A stretch of DNA of 64,000 nucleotides from Thermothelomyces thermophilus ATCC 42464 (lineage: Eukaryota; Ascomycota; Sordariomycetes; Sordariales; Chaetomiaceae), in NCBI RefSeq assembly GCF_000226095.1, contig NC_016478.1, forward strand, positions 3,958,001 to 4,022,000, read 5' to 3'. The translations under genes were made by a program, and so were the position numbers. The first letter of the stretch is position 1, and every line of letters starts with the position of its first letter. Positions 44,937 to 59,402 of this stretch are shown piece by piece. Below the pieces are notes generated by a model, which saw only the letters and a program-made list of their open reading frames with translations, searched no databases and was not told where the DNA came from.

Positions 44937-44963
44937 AATAGAACAAAGGGAGTGATAGCAATA

Positions 44964-45388
44964 TGTAACGAACCTAACTTAGACTTCTTCTAAAAGGGTT
45001 TAGATGAAGGTAGATTAAGCAGGACAAGTAAGCAGGTTGTCTAAGGGATTTAGTAAAGTTAAAGGGTTTATAATAACACTAGAGTTGTCTCTTATAGTAG
45101 TTAATAATGGTGCTTGGTATAAGTACTATAATTATAAGTTACTATTACTAGTGAACTCCTAGAGTCTATTGTAACGAGTGATCATTTATATATATATATA
45201 ATCCTAGGATTACTCTTTACTTAGTGGTCCTTTACTATTAAAATTATAGCTATATTAGTGATCTCATAGTATATAGATTACTTTGCTAAGCGTAATCCTT
45301 TCCTAATTGGTCTGTTTGTACCTATTGTCCTATTAGCCTACCGAGGAAGGCGGCTTAGGCGGCATCCTATATATATATTTCCGTGACA
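44964..45388 (-). repeat. Right (5') LTR of E4 (U3 type II)
   Basis: 425 bp, TGTAACGAACC to TTCCGTGACA. Undivided partner of the split left LTR. Confidence 0.88.
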
Positions 45389-45909
45389 TTAGCCTTAACT
45401 GTAGTTCTATTTATTTGACCTCGTTTCTGCTACTCCTATATATAGAGTCGATTATCGATTTTAATAGCCTATATAATATATTTATCCAAAGTCTTAAGCT
45501 AATCGTACTTATATAACTCGTCTTTAACCTTTTCCTTTAAGCTATTATAGAATAGTTATATTAACGCTTTATTATTAAGCTAGGACTTAAGTATGTCCTA
45601 TCTAAACTATATAGTATAGGAGGCTACTAACTTGGTCTATTAGAGATTAGCAAGTCTTTTTTATATATAAATCTTCTTGTCTTTGTCACTAAAAACCTTT
45701 TAAAGCTCTTCTTCGAAACAGTCATAAGATCGAAAGACTGCCTATATAAACGCGTCTCGGTTATCTTCGTCTTCCTTAGTAAGATAGTTATTCTATATAG
45801 GTTTAAACTATCTAAGTGCCTTACCTTCTAGTCTTATAGCTATATAGAAGACTTTAGCTTTGTCGTCTAGAAACTTATTATCATTAAGCTAGAAGTAAGA
45901 TCAGAGGTT
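45389..45909 (-). pseudogene. gag remnant of E1, middle part
   Basis: Lies between E4 and E2. Begins with TSD TTAGC and ends with TSD AGGTT (45905-45909); colinear with the capsid-like region of intact gag on the minus strand. Confidence 0.87.
45905..45909. repeat. Left TSD of E2 (AGGTT)
   Basis: AGGTT here and at 60836-60840 after the right LTR of E2, both in E1 gag. Confidence 0.85.
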
Positions 45910-46331
45910 TATTACGGAAATATACATATAGGACGCCACCTAAGCCGCCTTTCCCGACAAGCCAATGGGACAGCAGGCACAAACAGACCAATCAGGAAAG
46001 GATCACGCTTGGCAAAGTGATCTATACGCTATAGGATCACTATCACAGCCGTAATCCAGACGACAAAGGATCACTAGATAAAGAGTAATCCTAGGATTAT
46101 ATATATATATAGATAGTCACTTATTACGGTAGACTCTAGGAGTTCACTAGTAATAGTAACCCACAATTATAGTACTCATACTAAGCATCGCTAACTACTA
46201 TAAGAGATAACTCTAATGTTATTATAAACCCTTTAGCTTTACTAAATCCCTTAGACGACCTACACACTTGTCCCACTTGATTCGCCTTCGTCTAAACCCT
46301 TTTAGAAGAAGTCTAAGCTAGGTTCGTCATA
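45910..46331 (+). repeat. 5' LTR of E2 (U3 type II)
   Basis: TATTACGGAAAT to GTTCGTCATA. U3 retains AAAGGATCAC, AAAGTGATC and related GATC motifs with little mutation at about 45998-46075. Confidence 0.88.
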
Positions 46332-46358
46332 CGTTGCTATTACTCCCTTTGTTCTATT

Positions 46359-48610
46359 ATGGTTTAGGACGAAGGTAATTTCGACCTTGATATCGACATA
46401 GCTACTAACATTACGGCCGAATAGCTACTTACCTAGCTTGGTCAACTCTAGTAGCGGATCTAGGAGTTGGACTAGAGAGATAAGGTTGCTTAAGCTCGGG
46501 CGAGAACGGTGAAAAGCACTCGTAGAAGCTGATTAACGAGGCCTACACCAAAATCAAGGTACTTGAAGGCGCTAAAGCGAGCTATATCAAGATCGAACTA
46601 CCTGGTAAATACGGAGGGACTAAGGAGGATCTTATAGGATTCCTAACAAACCTCCGATCTTACTTCCGGCTTAATGATAATAAGTTTCTAGACGATAAAG
46701 CCAAAGTCCTCTATATAGCTACGAGACTAGAGGGCAAGGCATTTAGATAGTTTAAGCCTATATAGAATGACTATCTTATTAAGGAAGACGAAGACGACTA
46801 AGACGCGTTTACGTAGGTAGTCTTTTAATCCTATGACTATTTTAAAGAAGAGCTTTAGAAGGTTTTTAGTAATAAAGATAAGAAGATTTATATATAAGAA
46901 AGACTTACTAGTCTTTGATAGACTAAGTTAGTAGCCTTCTATGCTATATAGTTTAGATAGGACATACTTAAGTCTTAGCTTAACGATGAGGCGTTAATAT
47001 AATTATTCTATAACGGCTTAAAGGAAAAGGTCAAAGACAAGCTATATAAGTATAATCGGCCTAAGACTCTAGACGAATATATCGCGTAGGCTATTAGGAT
47101 CGATAATCGACTCTATACACAAGAGTAGCAGAAATGAGGTCGAATGAACGGAACCACGGTTAAGGCTAATGATAAGAAAAAACGAGTATACGTTAGCACC
47201 TTATATAGGATATATCCTAGAGCTATAGATATAGATGTAGTATAGAAGTAGGACTAAAAGAAGACGACCAAAGACAAGTCTAATGCTACCTACTATAACT
47301 ACGGAAAGAAAGGGCATTATAAGCAAGAATGTTAAAGCCCGAAGAAAGAGTAGAAAACAGTCCCTAGAAAGGAAATTATAGCTATCGACGAAAATACTAA
47401 GGATGTTATCGAAGTAACGGCCACGAGCTACAAAGATAGGAATAGCGATATAGATAGTCTTAGATACGATGGTAACGGTAAAGACGAACAAGCACTATAC
47501 TCCGAACTGGTCATAGTAGACCTAGAGATAGGTCTTGCCGAATGGGACATGGTAGGAGAGTATATACTACTAATTTCGATTCTCCTAGCCCTGAGGCAGT
47601 GGGGTTTCACAGTTATATAGAGGTAGGATAGATCGTAGACGACTAATACCTAAGGAATCGAAAGACCTAGACTTAATGTTCTATTCCTCTAGGAATAAAT
47701 CGAATAATATCGTAACGAAGTTTTCTGGCTTAATACGGAACTACACGAATAGGATAGATATTTGATTTAACTTGCCTAGTAGAGCGATAAGATAAGGGAC
47801 GAGATAAGGGAACTCCGACGTATCGTGGAAACTATTAAAGGGGAATAGCCTATGACGTATAATAGGCCCGATAGCTATACCGAGCATTTTGACGATTAGC
47901 AACTTAGCTACGATATATAGAACCCTGAGTACTAGTTTATACGTGTAAACCGTAGAAAAGATAAACGTATAGAGGAAAACTACTAGAAGAAACACTCCTA
48001 CCTTAGCATCGGAGTACCTATAGTCTATGTATAGTAGGAAGGATTTGGAAAAGAATTCTAATACCTTCTAGGTAACGCTATACGACTATACCTATAATAT
48101 AAGGTATATGTACAAGTGCCCTAGTTCTAGTGTATAATATATAAATGCCGATACCACTTTCGCGACAAATTCGAAAACAATTACTAGCCGACCTAACAAG
48201 GAAATGAGAATAGAAGCCTCCGCCCTATAGAATAGGTCTATGATATAGGAAATAGAGCGGCCGAATTGCTCTAGAAGATCGAAGCCCGTAATCTAGAAGG
48301 CATTATAATAGTACTAAAACAAGCCTAGCCTAGGTACTACAGAACAGGACGAGACATATAGGACTCGTGCTAGAGTAACGACTACCTCTACCACGCGGAT
48401 AAAAAGAAATTATAGATCCAGGAGCTTTAGATGAAGCTATAGTACGTACGACGAAAAGCAGAACAGACCTAATAGTAGGAAGCTATAAGCACTTAATAGC
48501 TTATAGAAATAAGCACAATCGACAAAGCTACTATTAGCCAAATAACCGAAGAGGTTAGCACTAACCTAGGAAACGGGTTAGGGCCCTTCGAGGGGCCCGA
48601 AAACCATTAA
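46359..48610 (+). pseudogene. gag remnant of E2
   Basis: Full gag span with ATG preserved and TAA at 48608-48610. About 10 bp are missing near 46495 relative to the intact copy, in the first coiled coil. The zinc-knuckle region (about 47290-47335) has Cys-to-Tyr changes. RIP stops throughout. Confidence 0.87.
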
Positions 48611-51600
48611 CGCCTGTATAGCGGCGAGTGGTAGCGTAGTATAGGAGGAACTGGCATAAGAAACTACTATATTAAGACCTCCTAGCAGAAATATAGGAAA
48701 TCGCTGTAATCTTTAGACGACGGCGGCAAGATAAGTAATTATAGATAATAGTATAATAGAGATAACACGAAATGCTCGTACTAGTAGATAGTAGAGCAGA
48801 GATAAACCTAATTTTGCCAACATTTATAAATCAGCTATAGATACCCTAGAGAATGAAGCGGAAGCATAGTATAGTTAAAGGGCCATTTCCGATATAATAG
48901 GTATATAGGGAGACCGAACTAATCGATATCACTATAGTAGGGAAGACTATAATAGTCGTATTTAGCATTATAGATATAGGCAACGATAAAGACATGATAT
49001 TAGGATTACTATAGTATGAAGATTATAACCTAGACATTAGCTAGAAGAATGGTGGCTACCTACGACCCTAAACGGAGTCGTATTTAACTAGTAAGATAGG
49101 GAGCATACAAGGATCGCGAGCAGACGATACTTAAGGGAAGGCATATCCTACAGATCTACCACAAGAGACGGATAGTGGCAGGCAGACTACTACGGACTCT
49201 AGAAGAAGCAGTATAACAATACCGATATTACGATAGGAAGAACGAGCTAAACCGCTAATAGCTATTCTCTCTATTAACAAATATAAAGCACTATAACTAG
49301 AGTAGTAGGTTGAGATAGGAGAAATTGCTAGCATCGCTATAGATAGAACTAAGTTCGTATATTATTAGAAAGCTAAGAGACGAGACAAGACTAGGGAAGT
49401 ACCGAAGGAATATAAAAGATACCTAGCATTCGAACCAAAGCATCTAGAAGGATTACCAGAGCACGGCCCATGGGATCACGAGATCAAGCTCAAGGAAGGA
49501 GTATAACTAAAGTTCTTCAAGATTTACTATACGAGCTAGACATAGAACGAAGAACTTAAGTGATATTTAGAGGAGAACCTTCGAAGAGGATATATCTGCC
49601 TGTCGATATTGCTAGTAAGCTACCTAATCCTATTTGTACCTAAGAAAGATAGAAAGCTATAGTTATACGTTAACTATTGGTAACTTAATGAATAGACTAT
49701 GAAAAACCGATACCCGTTACTACTAATCTTATAGCTCTAGGATTAGTTAGCAGGAGCCTAATATTTCATGTATCTTGACTTGCTATTAGCTTATAACTAT
49801 ATATAGATCAAAGAAGGCAACAAGTGGAAAACGGCCTTTAGAATACCCTATGGCTACTATAAGTACCTTGTCATGCTATTTAGATTAATGAACGCGCCGG
49901 CAACGTTCTAAGCCCTAATTAATTAAGCTATCTAACCCTTTCTCGACAAATTTATAATATGTTATCTCGATAATATACTTATCTTCTCTAAAATAATAGA
50001 CGAATACTAGAAGTATATAAAAGTAGTGCTAGACGCGTTATACGCGTATAAGCTATCAGTTAATAAGGAAAAGAGCGAATTCTACATTAGGAAAACGGTA
50101 TTTTTGGGATATAAAATATCCCTAGGACAAATCCGGATAAAACCCTTAAAGGTTAAAGCTATTAAGGATTGGCTATAACTAACGTTAGTTACAGAAGTAC
50201 GAAGTTTCATCGGGTTTACAAACTTCTACCAGATGTTTATTAGAAACTTTAGAGCAATCGTATAACCTTTATACAAACTTACTAGGAAGAACGCTAAATT
50301 CCAATAGGGAGAGTAATATAAGTAAGCATTTATGTAGATCTATGACGCCATTACTAAAGATCTAGTACTAGTGCTATTAGACCCTAAGAAGCCATTTAAG
50401 GTAGAAACGGACGCTTTAGACTACGCCATCGGAGGACAATTAGGATAACGAGACAAACAAGGGAAGCTACATCCTATAGCCTTCTTTTTAAAGAAGCTCG
50501 ATAGACTATATCTTAATTATCTGATTTATAATAAGGAACTACTTGCGATTATTAAAGCTTTTAAGGAATGGTAACTATACCTTAGTAGTATAATCGAACT
50601 AGTATAAGTATATATAGATTATAAGAATTTACAGTACTTTACGACGACGAAGGAGCTTAACGGACAATAAATACGATAGGCAGAATTCCTTACGGAATTT
50701 AATTTTGAGATCCGCTACAAGAAGGGCAAAGAGAACGTACGAGTAGACGCCTTAAGCTAACGAACGGATTATATAGAAGGACGAACGGAAATAACGCTAC
50801 CGTTATTCAAGGAACGAATAGACGGAACGCTACATCACGAAATACAGATACCTATGGAAGATGATCTACTCGACTCGTTCCTAGAATATTGCGCAATCTT
50901 TCGAGAAGAAAGGATTAACGAGGTATAGTATCAAGTAATACCTGGACTAGTGGTACCTGACAGAGTAAAAGAAAAAGATAGGAAACTCTAGTACCGAGGC
51001 AAAGTATATATCTATAATGGGGATCAATAGCTATAAATAATTTAAGAACTCTACGAATCAAAACTTAGAGGATATAAAGGAGTTACGAAGATTGTCGTAT
51101 AAGTCAAAAAATACTATGACTTTCTATAGTTAACAATACGAGTTAAGGAAGTCGTACGGAGCTACGACATCTACAATCGAAGCAAAACGGCACGATATAA
51201 GCCATATAGGCTACTTTAGCTACTGCTAATAGCTGACAAACTATGGAGTTTAGTTATAATAGACTTTATTACGAAACTGCCAGAATCTAAGGATATAGCT
51301 ATAGGGGTAATCTACGATAGTATTCTCACTATAGTAGATTGCCTAACTAAATAGGTATACTTCTTTCCCTATAAGGAGTCCTAGATAGCTAAATAGCTAG
51401 CAGACGTGATCTATCGGCAAGTCGCATTAGTATATGCTTAGCCATAGGAATAGATTACTAATAGAGACACCAAGTTCATATCAAAGTTCTAGTAAGTATT
51501 AATATAACGATTAGGCATTAATAGCAAGCTATTAACGGTATATTACCTATAGACTAACAGATAAATAGAGTAACTAAACTAAGTTATCGAGTAGTACCTC

Positions 51601-52000
51601 CGTTCTTATGTTAACTACTAGTAAGACAACTAGGTCATGCTATTACTAATAGTATAACTCGCTTATAATATAACGCTAACAGAAATGACTAAAGTTATAC
51701 TATTCTTCGTAAACTACGGATATAAAGCAGACCTTAGGCAAGGACTAGAGGTCATAGTGCCGAGAGCAGCAGTCAAAGCGGAACAAATATATACACTATA
51801 TAAGAAGCTTAAAAAGGAACTTAAGTTTGTTAGAACTAGAATAAAGGACTACTATAACAAATATAGGCTCGAAGGACCTTGCCTAAAGAAGGGAGACAAA
51901 GTTTACCTAATCGTACGAAACCTATAAACCAAACGACTAAGTACAAAGCTAGACTTTAAGAAGGTTAGACCCTTTGTTATCAAGGAACGAATTTCGACAT
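48570..52000 (+). pseudogene. pol remnant of E2, first part
   Basis: From the frameshift region to the integrase GPY/F module (ERISTS-equivalent), where E3 begins. An open integrase fragment is at 51685-51927. Continues at 59403. Confidence 0.87.
51996..52000. repeat. Left TSD of E3 (GACAT)
   Basis: GACAT here and at 59403-59407, both in E2 integrase. Confidence 0.88.
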
Positions 52001-52419
52001 TATGACGAACCCAACTCAGACTTCTTCTAAAAGGGTTCAGACGAAGGTAGATTGAGTAGGACAAGTAGGCAGGTCGTCTAAGGGATTCGGTAAAGCCAAA
52101 GGGTTCACAACAACACTTAGAGTTATCTCTTACAGTAATTAGCAATACTTGGTATAAGTACTATGATTGTGATTATTACTACTAGTAAACTCTTAGAGTC
52201 TACTATAACGAGTGACTATCTATATGTATATATAATCCTAGTGATCATTCCTAATCATAGTAATTGTAAGTGATCGTATGGTAGTGATCACCCTGATCAC
52301 TAGTGAGCGTAGTAATCACTATGCTTCCTATACTGTAATTAGTCCTTTCGTTCCTTTGACTTAATTAGCCTATTCGTGCTAGTGGCTTAGACGGCATCTA
52401 TATATATATTTCCGTGACA
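52001..52419 (-). repeat. Left (3') LTR of E3 (U3 type III)
   Basis: TATGACGAACCC to TTCCGTGACA. Several GTGATCAC-like motifs at about 52240-52325. Confidence 0.88.
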
Positions 52420-52548
52420 CGATGCCCTCCCTCCGAGGCTTTCGACCTGAAAGCCCTCTTTAGGCCGTCTTAAATAGCGCTAATATCCCTTACGTTCCTT
52501 GTACGTGTTTTTCTCCTTAGCCTCTTATTGCCCTTTATACTATTAGTT

Positions 52549-53158
52549 ATGCTATCTAATACGTATAGATCCCTAGCATCTATTCGTTATAAGCATTTAG
52601 CTTAGTTTATTTCCGATTACGGGTTTATAGTAATGGCGTGTTCTCATTATACAGAGTATAACTAAGTATATAAGATAATTGAAAAATCTTATTACTATGA
52701 GGCTTATATATATTAGGGTCGTGCTTACGATAGTTCTAGCATTCTAGTTTCTTCTTATAAGTTCCTATTTCCTTGTAAGAGCATATCTCTAATTATAACG
52801 TAGTAGATCGTATTATACGCGAGCAACGTCGTTTGAAGGCTAAAGAGAAAGAGGCCAAAGCCTTGCTACGAGAATATTAATATAAAGCTTCCAAGGCGTT
52901 AGCCTGTCTAACTCGGGTCCGTGAACAACGAGAGTTCCTAGTAGAGAAGGGGGCAGACATGGTTACACGGGGTTTGTCGAATCTAGACAAATTAGAGGCG
53001 GTAGAATAGCAGGAATCGGGGGCTATTATATAGCTTAACAGTAGCGTTAACGTTATTAACTAGGGCGCTATTTTCGGTTCTGTCCTAGATTTGCCTTTGG
53101 CTAATCTAGGTTCTGCCGATAGAACTATTTTAGTTTCTTAGGGCAGTTCAAATTCTTA
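52549..53158 (+). pseudogene. Antisense zinc-cluster gene remnant, type III (E3)
   Basis: Plus-strand gene with ATG preserved at 52549-52551. The second in-frame ATG near 52633 opens the cluster (ACSH); later Cys codons are Tyr. A Lys/Glu-rich segment follows (about 52820-52990, including AKEKEAKA and EFLVEKGADM). Broken by stops. Confidence 0.68.
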
Positions 53159-56100
53159 ATAGGTTCCTATAAGTTGTCTTCTAGTCCGAAATCAAGCCAT
53201 TTGACCAGGTACTATAGTTCCCTATTAATAATATATAAATCTAGGATTTCTTTGATGTCCTATTCTTCCTCTTTATCCTTTGCTTTAACATACGTAGCAA
53301 CCTTGGCATTCTTTAGTACTAGTTTGAGAAGTGAAATATAAAAAACATCTATCTATAGTCGTATAGATAATGGTAATAATAGTCGGTAGTTAGATGTCGA
53401 AATTCGTTCTTTGATAACGAAGGGTCTAACCGTTTTAAAGTCTAGCTTCGTGCTTAGTCGTTTGGTTCGTAAGTTCTATACGATTAGGTAGACTTTGTCT
53501 CCTCTCTCTAGGCAAGGTCCCTCGAGCCTATGTTTGTCGTAGTAGTTCTTTATTCTAGTCTTGACAAACTCGAGTTCCTTTTTGAGCTTTTCATATAGTA
53601 TATACATTTGTTCCGCTTTGACTACTGCTCTCGGCACTGTGACCTCTGGTCCTTGCCTAAGGTCTACTTTATATCCGTAGTTTGCGAAGAACGGTGTGAC
53701 TTTGGTCGTTTCCGTTAGTATTATGTTATAAGCGAGTTATACTATTGGCAATAGCATGACCTAGTCATTTTACTAGTAGTTAACGTAAGAACGGAGATAC
53801 TACTTGATAACTTAGTTTAGTCGCTCCATTTGTCCGTCAGTCTATAGGTGGTATGCCGTTAACAGCTTGCTATTAACGCCTAATCGTTATATTAACGCTT
53901 GCTAGAACTTCGATATGAACTTAGTGTCTCTGTTGGTAATCCATTCTTGCGGCTAAGCATATACTAATGTAACTTGCTGATAGATCACATCTACTAACTA
54001 TTCCGTTGTCTAGGACTCCTTATAGGGAAAGAAGTATACCTACTTGGTTAGGCAATCTACTATAGTAAGAATACTATTATAGGTTACTCCTATAGCCGTG
54101 TCCTTAGATTCTAGTAGCTTCGTAATAAAGTTTATCGTAACTAAGCTCTATAGTTTGTTAGCTGTTAGTAGTAGCTAAAGTAGCCTATACGGCTTATGTC
54201 GTACCGTTTTGCTTCAATTGCAGATGTCGTAGTTCCGTATAACTTCCTTAACCTATACCGTTAACTATGGAAAGTCGTAGTGTTTCTTGACTTGTGTGAC
54301 AGTCTTCGTGACTCCTTTATATCCTCCGAGTTTTGACTTGTAGAGTTCTCGAATCATTCGCAGCTATTGATCTTTGTTATAGATATACGCTTTGCCTTGG
54401 TACTAGAGTTTTCCATCTCTTTCTTCTACTCTGTTAGGTACTAGTGGTCTAGGTGCTACTTGATACTATGCCTCGTTAATCCTTTCTTCTCGAAAGATTA
54501 CGTAGCATTCTAGGAACGAGTCGAGTAGATTATCTTCTACGGGTGTCTACGTTTCGTAATATAGCATTTTGTCTGTCTGTTCCTTGAACAACGGTAGTAT
54601 CGTTCCCGTTCATCCTTCTATATGATCCGTTCGTCGACTTAAGATATCTGCTTATACGTTCTCTTTACCCTTCTTATAGCGGATCTTAAAGTTAAATTCT
54701 ATAAGGAATTCTGCCTATTGTATTTGTTGTCTGTTAAGCTCCTTCGTTATTGTAAAGTATTGTAAATTCTTGTAATCTATATATACTTATACCGGTTTAA
54801 TTATACTACTAAGGTATGGTTACCATTTCTTAAAAGCTTTGATAATCACAAGTAGTTCCTTATTATAGATTAGGTAATTAAGACGTAATCTATCGAGCTT
54901 CTTTAAAAAGAAGGCTATAGGATATAGCTTTCCTTATCTGTCTCGTTATCCTAATTGTCCTCCGATAGCATAGTCTAAAGCATCCGTTTCCACCTTGAAT
55001 AGCTTCTTAGGGTCTAATAGTACTAGTACTAGATCTTTAGTAATGGCGTTACAGATCTACGTAAATGCTTGCTCGTGTTGCTCTTCCCATTGGAATTTAG
55101 TGTTCTTCCTAGTGAGTTCGTATAAAGGTCATACGATCGCTCTAAAGTTCCTAATAAACATCCGGTAGAAGTTTGTAAATCTGATAAAGCTTCGTACTTC
55201 CATAACTAACGTCGGTTATAGCTAATTCTTGATAGCTTCAACCTTTAAAGGTTCTATCTAGATTTATCCTAGGGATATCTTGTATCCTAGAAACACCGTT
55301 TTCCTAACGTGGAATTCGCTCTTTTCCTTATTAACTAATAGCTTATACGTGTATAGCACGTCTAACACTGCTTTTACATGCTTCTGGTGTTTGTCTATTG
55401 TCTTAGAGAAGATAAGTATGTCGTCAAGATAACATACTACAAATTTGTCAAGAAAGGGTTGGATAGCTTGATTAATTAGGGCTTAGAACGTTGCTAGCGT
55501 GTTTGTAAGTCCGAATGGCATGACGAGGTACTTATAGTGGCTATAGGGTGTCCTAAAGGCCGTTTTCCACTCGTTGCCTTCTTTGATCCATATATAGTTA
55601 TAGGCCGATAGCAAGTCTAAGTTACCAATAGTTAACATATAACCGTAGCTTTCTATCTTTCTTAGGCACAAATAGGATTAGGTAGCCTGCTAGCAATGTT
55701 AATAGGTAGATATATCCTCTTCGAAGGTTCTCCTCCAAATATCGCTTAAGTTCTTCGTTCTATGTCTAGCTCGTATAGTAAATCTTGAAGAACTTCAGTC
55801 GTGCTCCTTCCTTGAGCTTGATCTCGTGATTCTATAGGCCGTGTTCTAGTAGTCCTTCTAGATATTTCGGTTCGAATGCTAGGTGTCCTTCGTATTCCTT
55901 TGGTACTTCCCTAGTCTTGTCTTGTCTCTCGGTTTTCTAGTAGTATACGAACTTGGTTCTGTCTATAGCGATGCTAGCGATTTCTCCTGTCTTAACCTAC
56001 TACTTCTATTATAGTGCTCCGCATTCGTCAACGGAGAGAACAGCTATTAGCGATTTAGCTCGTTCCTCCTATTGTGATATTGATATTATTATACTACCTC

Positions 56101-56745
56101 TTCTAGAGTCTATAGTGGTCTGCCTACTACTATCTGTCTCTTATAGTAGATCTATAGGATATACCTTTCCTTAAGCATTGTCTGCTTATAATCCTTACGT
56201 ACTCCCTATCTTGCTAGTCGAATATAACTCTATTTAGGGTCATAGGTAGTTACTATTCTTCTAGCTAATGTCTAGGTTATAATCTTTATACTATAGTAAC
56301 CCTAATATTATGTCTTTATTGTTACCTATATCTATAATGCTAAATATAACTGCTATAGTCTTCCCTGCTATAGTGATATCGATCGGTTTGGTCTCCCTAT
56401 ATACCTATTACATCAGAAATGGCCCTTTGACTATGCTATGCTTCTGCTTCATTCTCTAGGGTATCTGTAGCTAATTTATAAGTATTAGCGAAATCAGATT
56501 TATCTCTGCTCTACTATCCACTAGTACGAGCATTTTATGCTATTTCTACTGTGCTATTATCTATAATCGCTTGTCTTACCACCGTCGTCCAAAGATTACA
56601 GCGATTTCCTATGTTTCTACTAGGAGGTCTTGATATAATGGTCTCTTACGCTAGTCCCTCCTATACTACGCTACCACTCGCCACTATACGGGCGTTAATG
56701 GTTTCTAGGCCCCTTAAAGGGCCCTAACCCATTTCCTAGGTTAGT
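53056..56745 (-). pseudogene. pol remnant of E3
   Basis: Minus-strand pol. The RT/RNase H boundary keeps TGG where the intact copy has TGA (near 55088). An open RT fragment at 55483-55671 shows [20 protein letters not shown]; just upstream about 90 bp are deleted, removing the LNEQTVKNRYPLPLISRL region. Less heavily mutated than neighbouring copies. Confidence 0.87.
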
Positions 56746-58956
56746 ACTAACCTCTTCGGTTATTCGGCTAATAGCAGCTTCATCAATCGTACTCATTTCC
56801 ATAAGCTATTAAGTACTTACAGCTTCTTACTATTAGGTCTATTCTACTTTCTATTGTATATATTATAGCTTCGTCTAAAGCTCCCGAATTCGCGATTTCT
56901 TTTCGTCCGCGTGATAGAGGCAATCGTTACTCTAGCACGAGTCCTACGTGTCTCGTCCTGTTCCGTAGTGCCTAGGCTAGGCTTATCTTAGAACTATCGT
57001 AATGCTTTCTAGATCGCGGGCTTCGATCTTCTAGAGTAATTCGGCCGCTCTGTTTCCTGCATTGTAGACCCATTCCACAGGGTATAAGCTTCTATCCTCA
57101 TTTCCTTATCAGGTCGGCTAGTAATTGTTTTTGAATTTGTCGCGGAAGTAGTATCGGCATTCGTATACCACATACTAGAACTAGGGCACTTGCGTATATG
57201 CCTTGTGTCGAGGGTATAGTCGTGTAGCGTTGCCTAGGAGGTATTGGAATTCTTTCCTGAATCCTTTCTATTATATGTAGACTATAGATACTCTAGTGCT
57301 AGTATAGGAGTGTTTCTTCTAGTAGCTTTCCTACGTATATTCGTCTTTTCCGCGGTTTGTACGCATAAACTAGTATTCTAGGTTCCGTATATCATTACTA
57401 AGTTACTAGCCGTTAAGATACTTAACGTAGCTATTAGGCCTATTATATATTATAGGCTGTTCTCCTTTAATAGTTTCTATAATATATTAGAGTTCCCTTA
57501 TTTTGTCCCTCATTCTATCGCTCTACTAGGTAGGTCAAATCAAGCGTCTATCCTATTCCTATAGTTCCGTGTTAAGCCGAAAAACTTCGTTACGATACTA
57601 TTCGATTTATTCCTAGAGGAATAGAACATTAGGTCTAGGTCTTTCGATCCCTTAGGTATTAGTTATCTACAATCTATCCTACCTCTATATAACTATAAAA
57701 CCCTACTACCTCAAGGCTAGGAGAATCGAAACTAGCGGTATATATTCTCCTACTATGTCCCATTTGGCAAGACCTGTCTCTAGGTCTATAGTGACTAGTT
57801 CGGAGTATAGTGCTTATTCGTCTTTACTATTATCATCGTGTCCGAGACTATCTATGTCACTACTCCTGTCTTTGTAGCTTGTAGCCGCTACTTCGATGAC
57901 GTCCTTGGTAGTTTCGTCGATAGCCGTAATTTCCTTTCTAGGGACTGTCTTCTACTCTTTCTTTGGGCTTTGACATTCTTGCTTGTAGTGCCCTTTCTTT
58001 CTATAGTTATAGTAGGTAACATTGGACTTGTCTTTAGTTATCTTCTTCTAGTCCTGCTTCTATACTACGTCTATATTTATAGCTCCGGGATACGTTCTAT
58101 ACGAGGTACTAATATAAGCTCGCTTTTTCTTATTATTAGCCTTAACTATGGTTCCGTTTATTTGACCTCGTTTTTACTACTCCTATATATAAAGTCGATC
58201 ATCAATTCTAATAGCTTGTATAATATATTTATCTAGGGTCTTAGGCCGATCATACTTATATAGCTTGTCTTTAACCTTTTCCTTTAAGCCGTTATAAAAC
58301 AGTTATATTAATGCCTTATCGTTAAGCTAAGACTTAAGCATGTCTTATCTAAACTATATAGCATAGGAGGCTACTAACTTAGTCTATCGGAGATTAGCAA
58401 GTCTTTCTTACATATAAATCTTCTCGTCTTTATCACTAAAAACTTTCCAAAGCTCTTCTTCGAAACGGTTATAAGATTAGAAAACTACCTATATAAACGC
58501 GTCTCGGTCGTCTTCGTCTTCCTTAGTAAGATAGTCATTCTATATAGGCTCGAACTATCTAAGTACCTTGCCCTCTAGTCTTGTAGCTATATAGAGGACT
58601 TTGGCTTTGTCGTCTAGAAACTTGTCGTTATTAAGCCAGAAGTAAGATCAGAGGTTTATTAGGAATCCTACAAGATCCTCCTTAGTTCCTCCGTATTTGC
58701 TAGGTAATTCGATCTTGATATGGCTCGCTTTAGCGGTCTCGAGCGTCTCGATTTTAGTATAGGCCTCGTTAACCAACTTCTATAAGTACTTTTTGCGGTT
58801 CTCGAGTTCCTTGATTCGAGCTTAAGCAGCCTTATCTCTCTAGTCTAACTCCTAGATCTGCTACTAGAGTTGACTAAGCTAAGTGAGCAACTGTTCGGCC
58901 GTGATATTAGTAGCTATATCGATGTCGAGGTCGAGGTTACCTCCGTTCTAAACTAT
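56693..58956 (-). pseudogene. gag remnant of E3
   Basis: Full-length gag span on the minus strand; start codon mutated (CAT to TAT at 58954-58956). The C-terminal extension at 56700-57400 is well preserved in sequence, including the Cx4Cx2H regions. RIP stops. Confidence 0.86.
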
Positions 58957-58983
58957 AATAGAACAAAGGGAGTAGTAATAACG

Positions 58984-59402
58984 TGTGACGAACCTAACTT
59001 AGACTTCTTCTAAAAGGGTTTAGATAAAGGTAGATTAAGCAAGACAAGTAGGTAGGTCGTCTAAGGGATTTGGTAAAGCTAAAGGGTTTATAATAACATT
59101 TAGAGTTATCTCTTATAGTAATTAGCAATGCTTAGTATAAGTACTATAATTGTAATTATTACCACTGGTGAACTCTTAGAGTCCACTATAACGAGTGACT
59201 ATCTATATATATATATAATCCTAGTGATCATTCCTGATTATGGTGATTGTGAGTGATTGTATGGTGGTGATCACCCTAATCACTAGTGAGCGTAGTAATC
59301 ACTATGCTTCCTATGCTGTAATTGGTCCTTTTGTTCCTTCGACTTGATTAGCCCATTCGTGCTAGTAGCTTAGGCGGCATCTGCATGTATATTTCCGTGA
59401 CA
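58984..59402 (-). repeat. Right (5') LTR of E3 (U3 type III)
   Basis: TGTGACGAACC to TTCCGTGACA, 419 bp, partner of 52001-52419. Confidence 0.88.

Larger units (their letters stand above)
16205..45388 (-). mobile_element. E4: RIP-degraded gypsy chromovirus (type II) hosting E5/E6 and the intact element
   Basis: Minus-strand element inserted in E1 gag. Its own sequence is in three blocks: 16205-16450 (first part of its left LTR), 30582-35844 (rest of the LTR, antisense gene, pol, end of gag) and 43357-45388 (rest of gag and right LTR). Removing E5 and the intact element E0 restores a colinear element. Confidence 0.88.
52001..59402 (-). mobile_element. E3: RIP-degraded gypsy chromovirus (type III) inside E2 integrase
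   Basis: Full-length minus-strand element with two 419-bp LTRs and a perfect TSD. Carries antisense gene type III, like E6. A deletion of about 90 bp affects its RT. Confidence 0.9.
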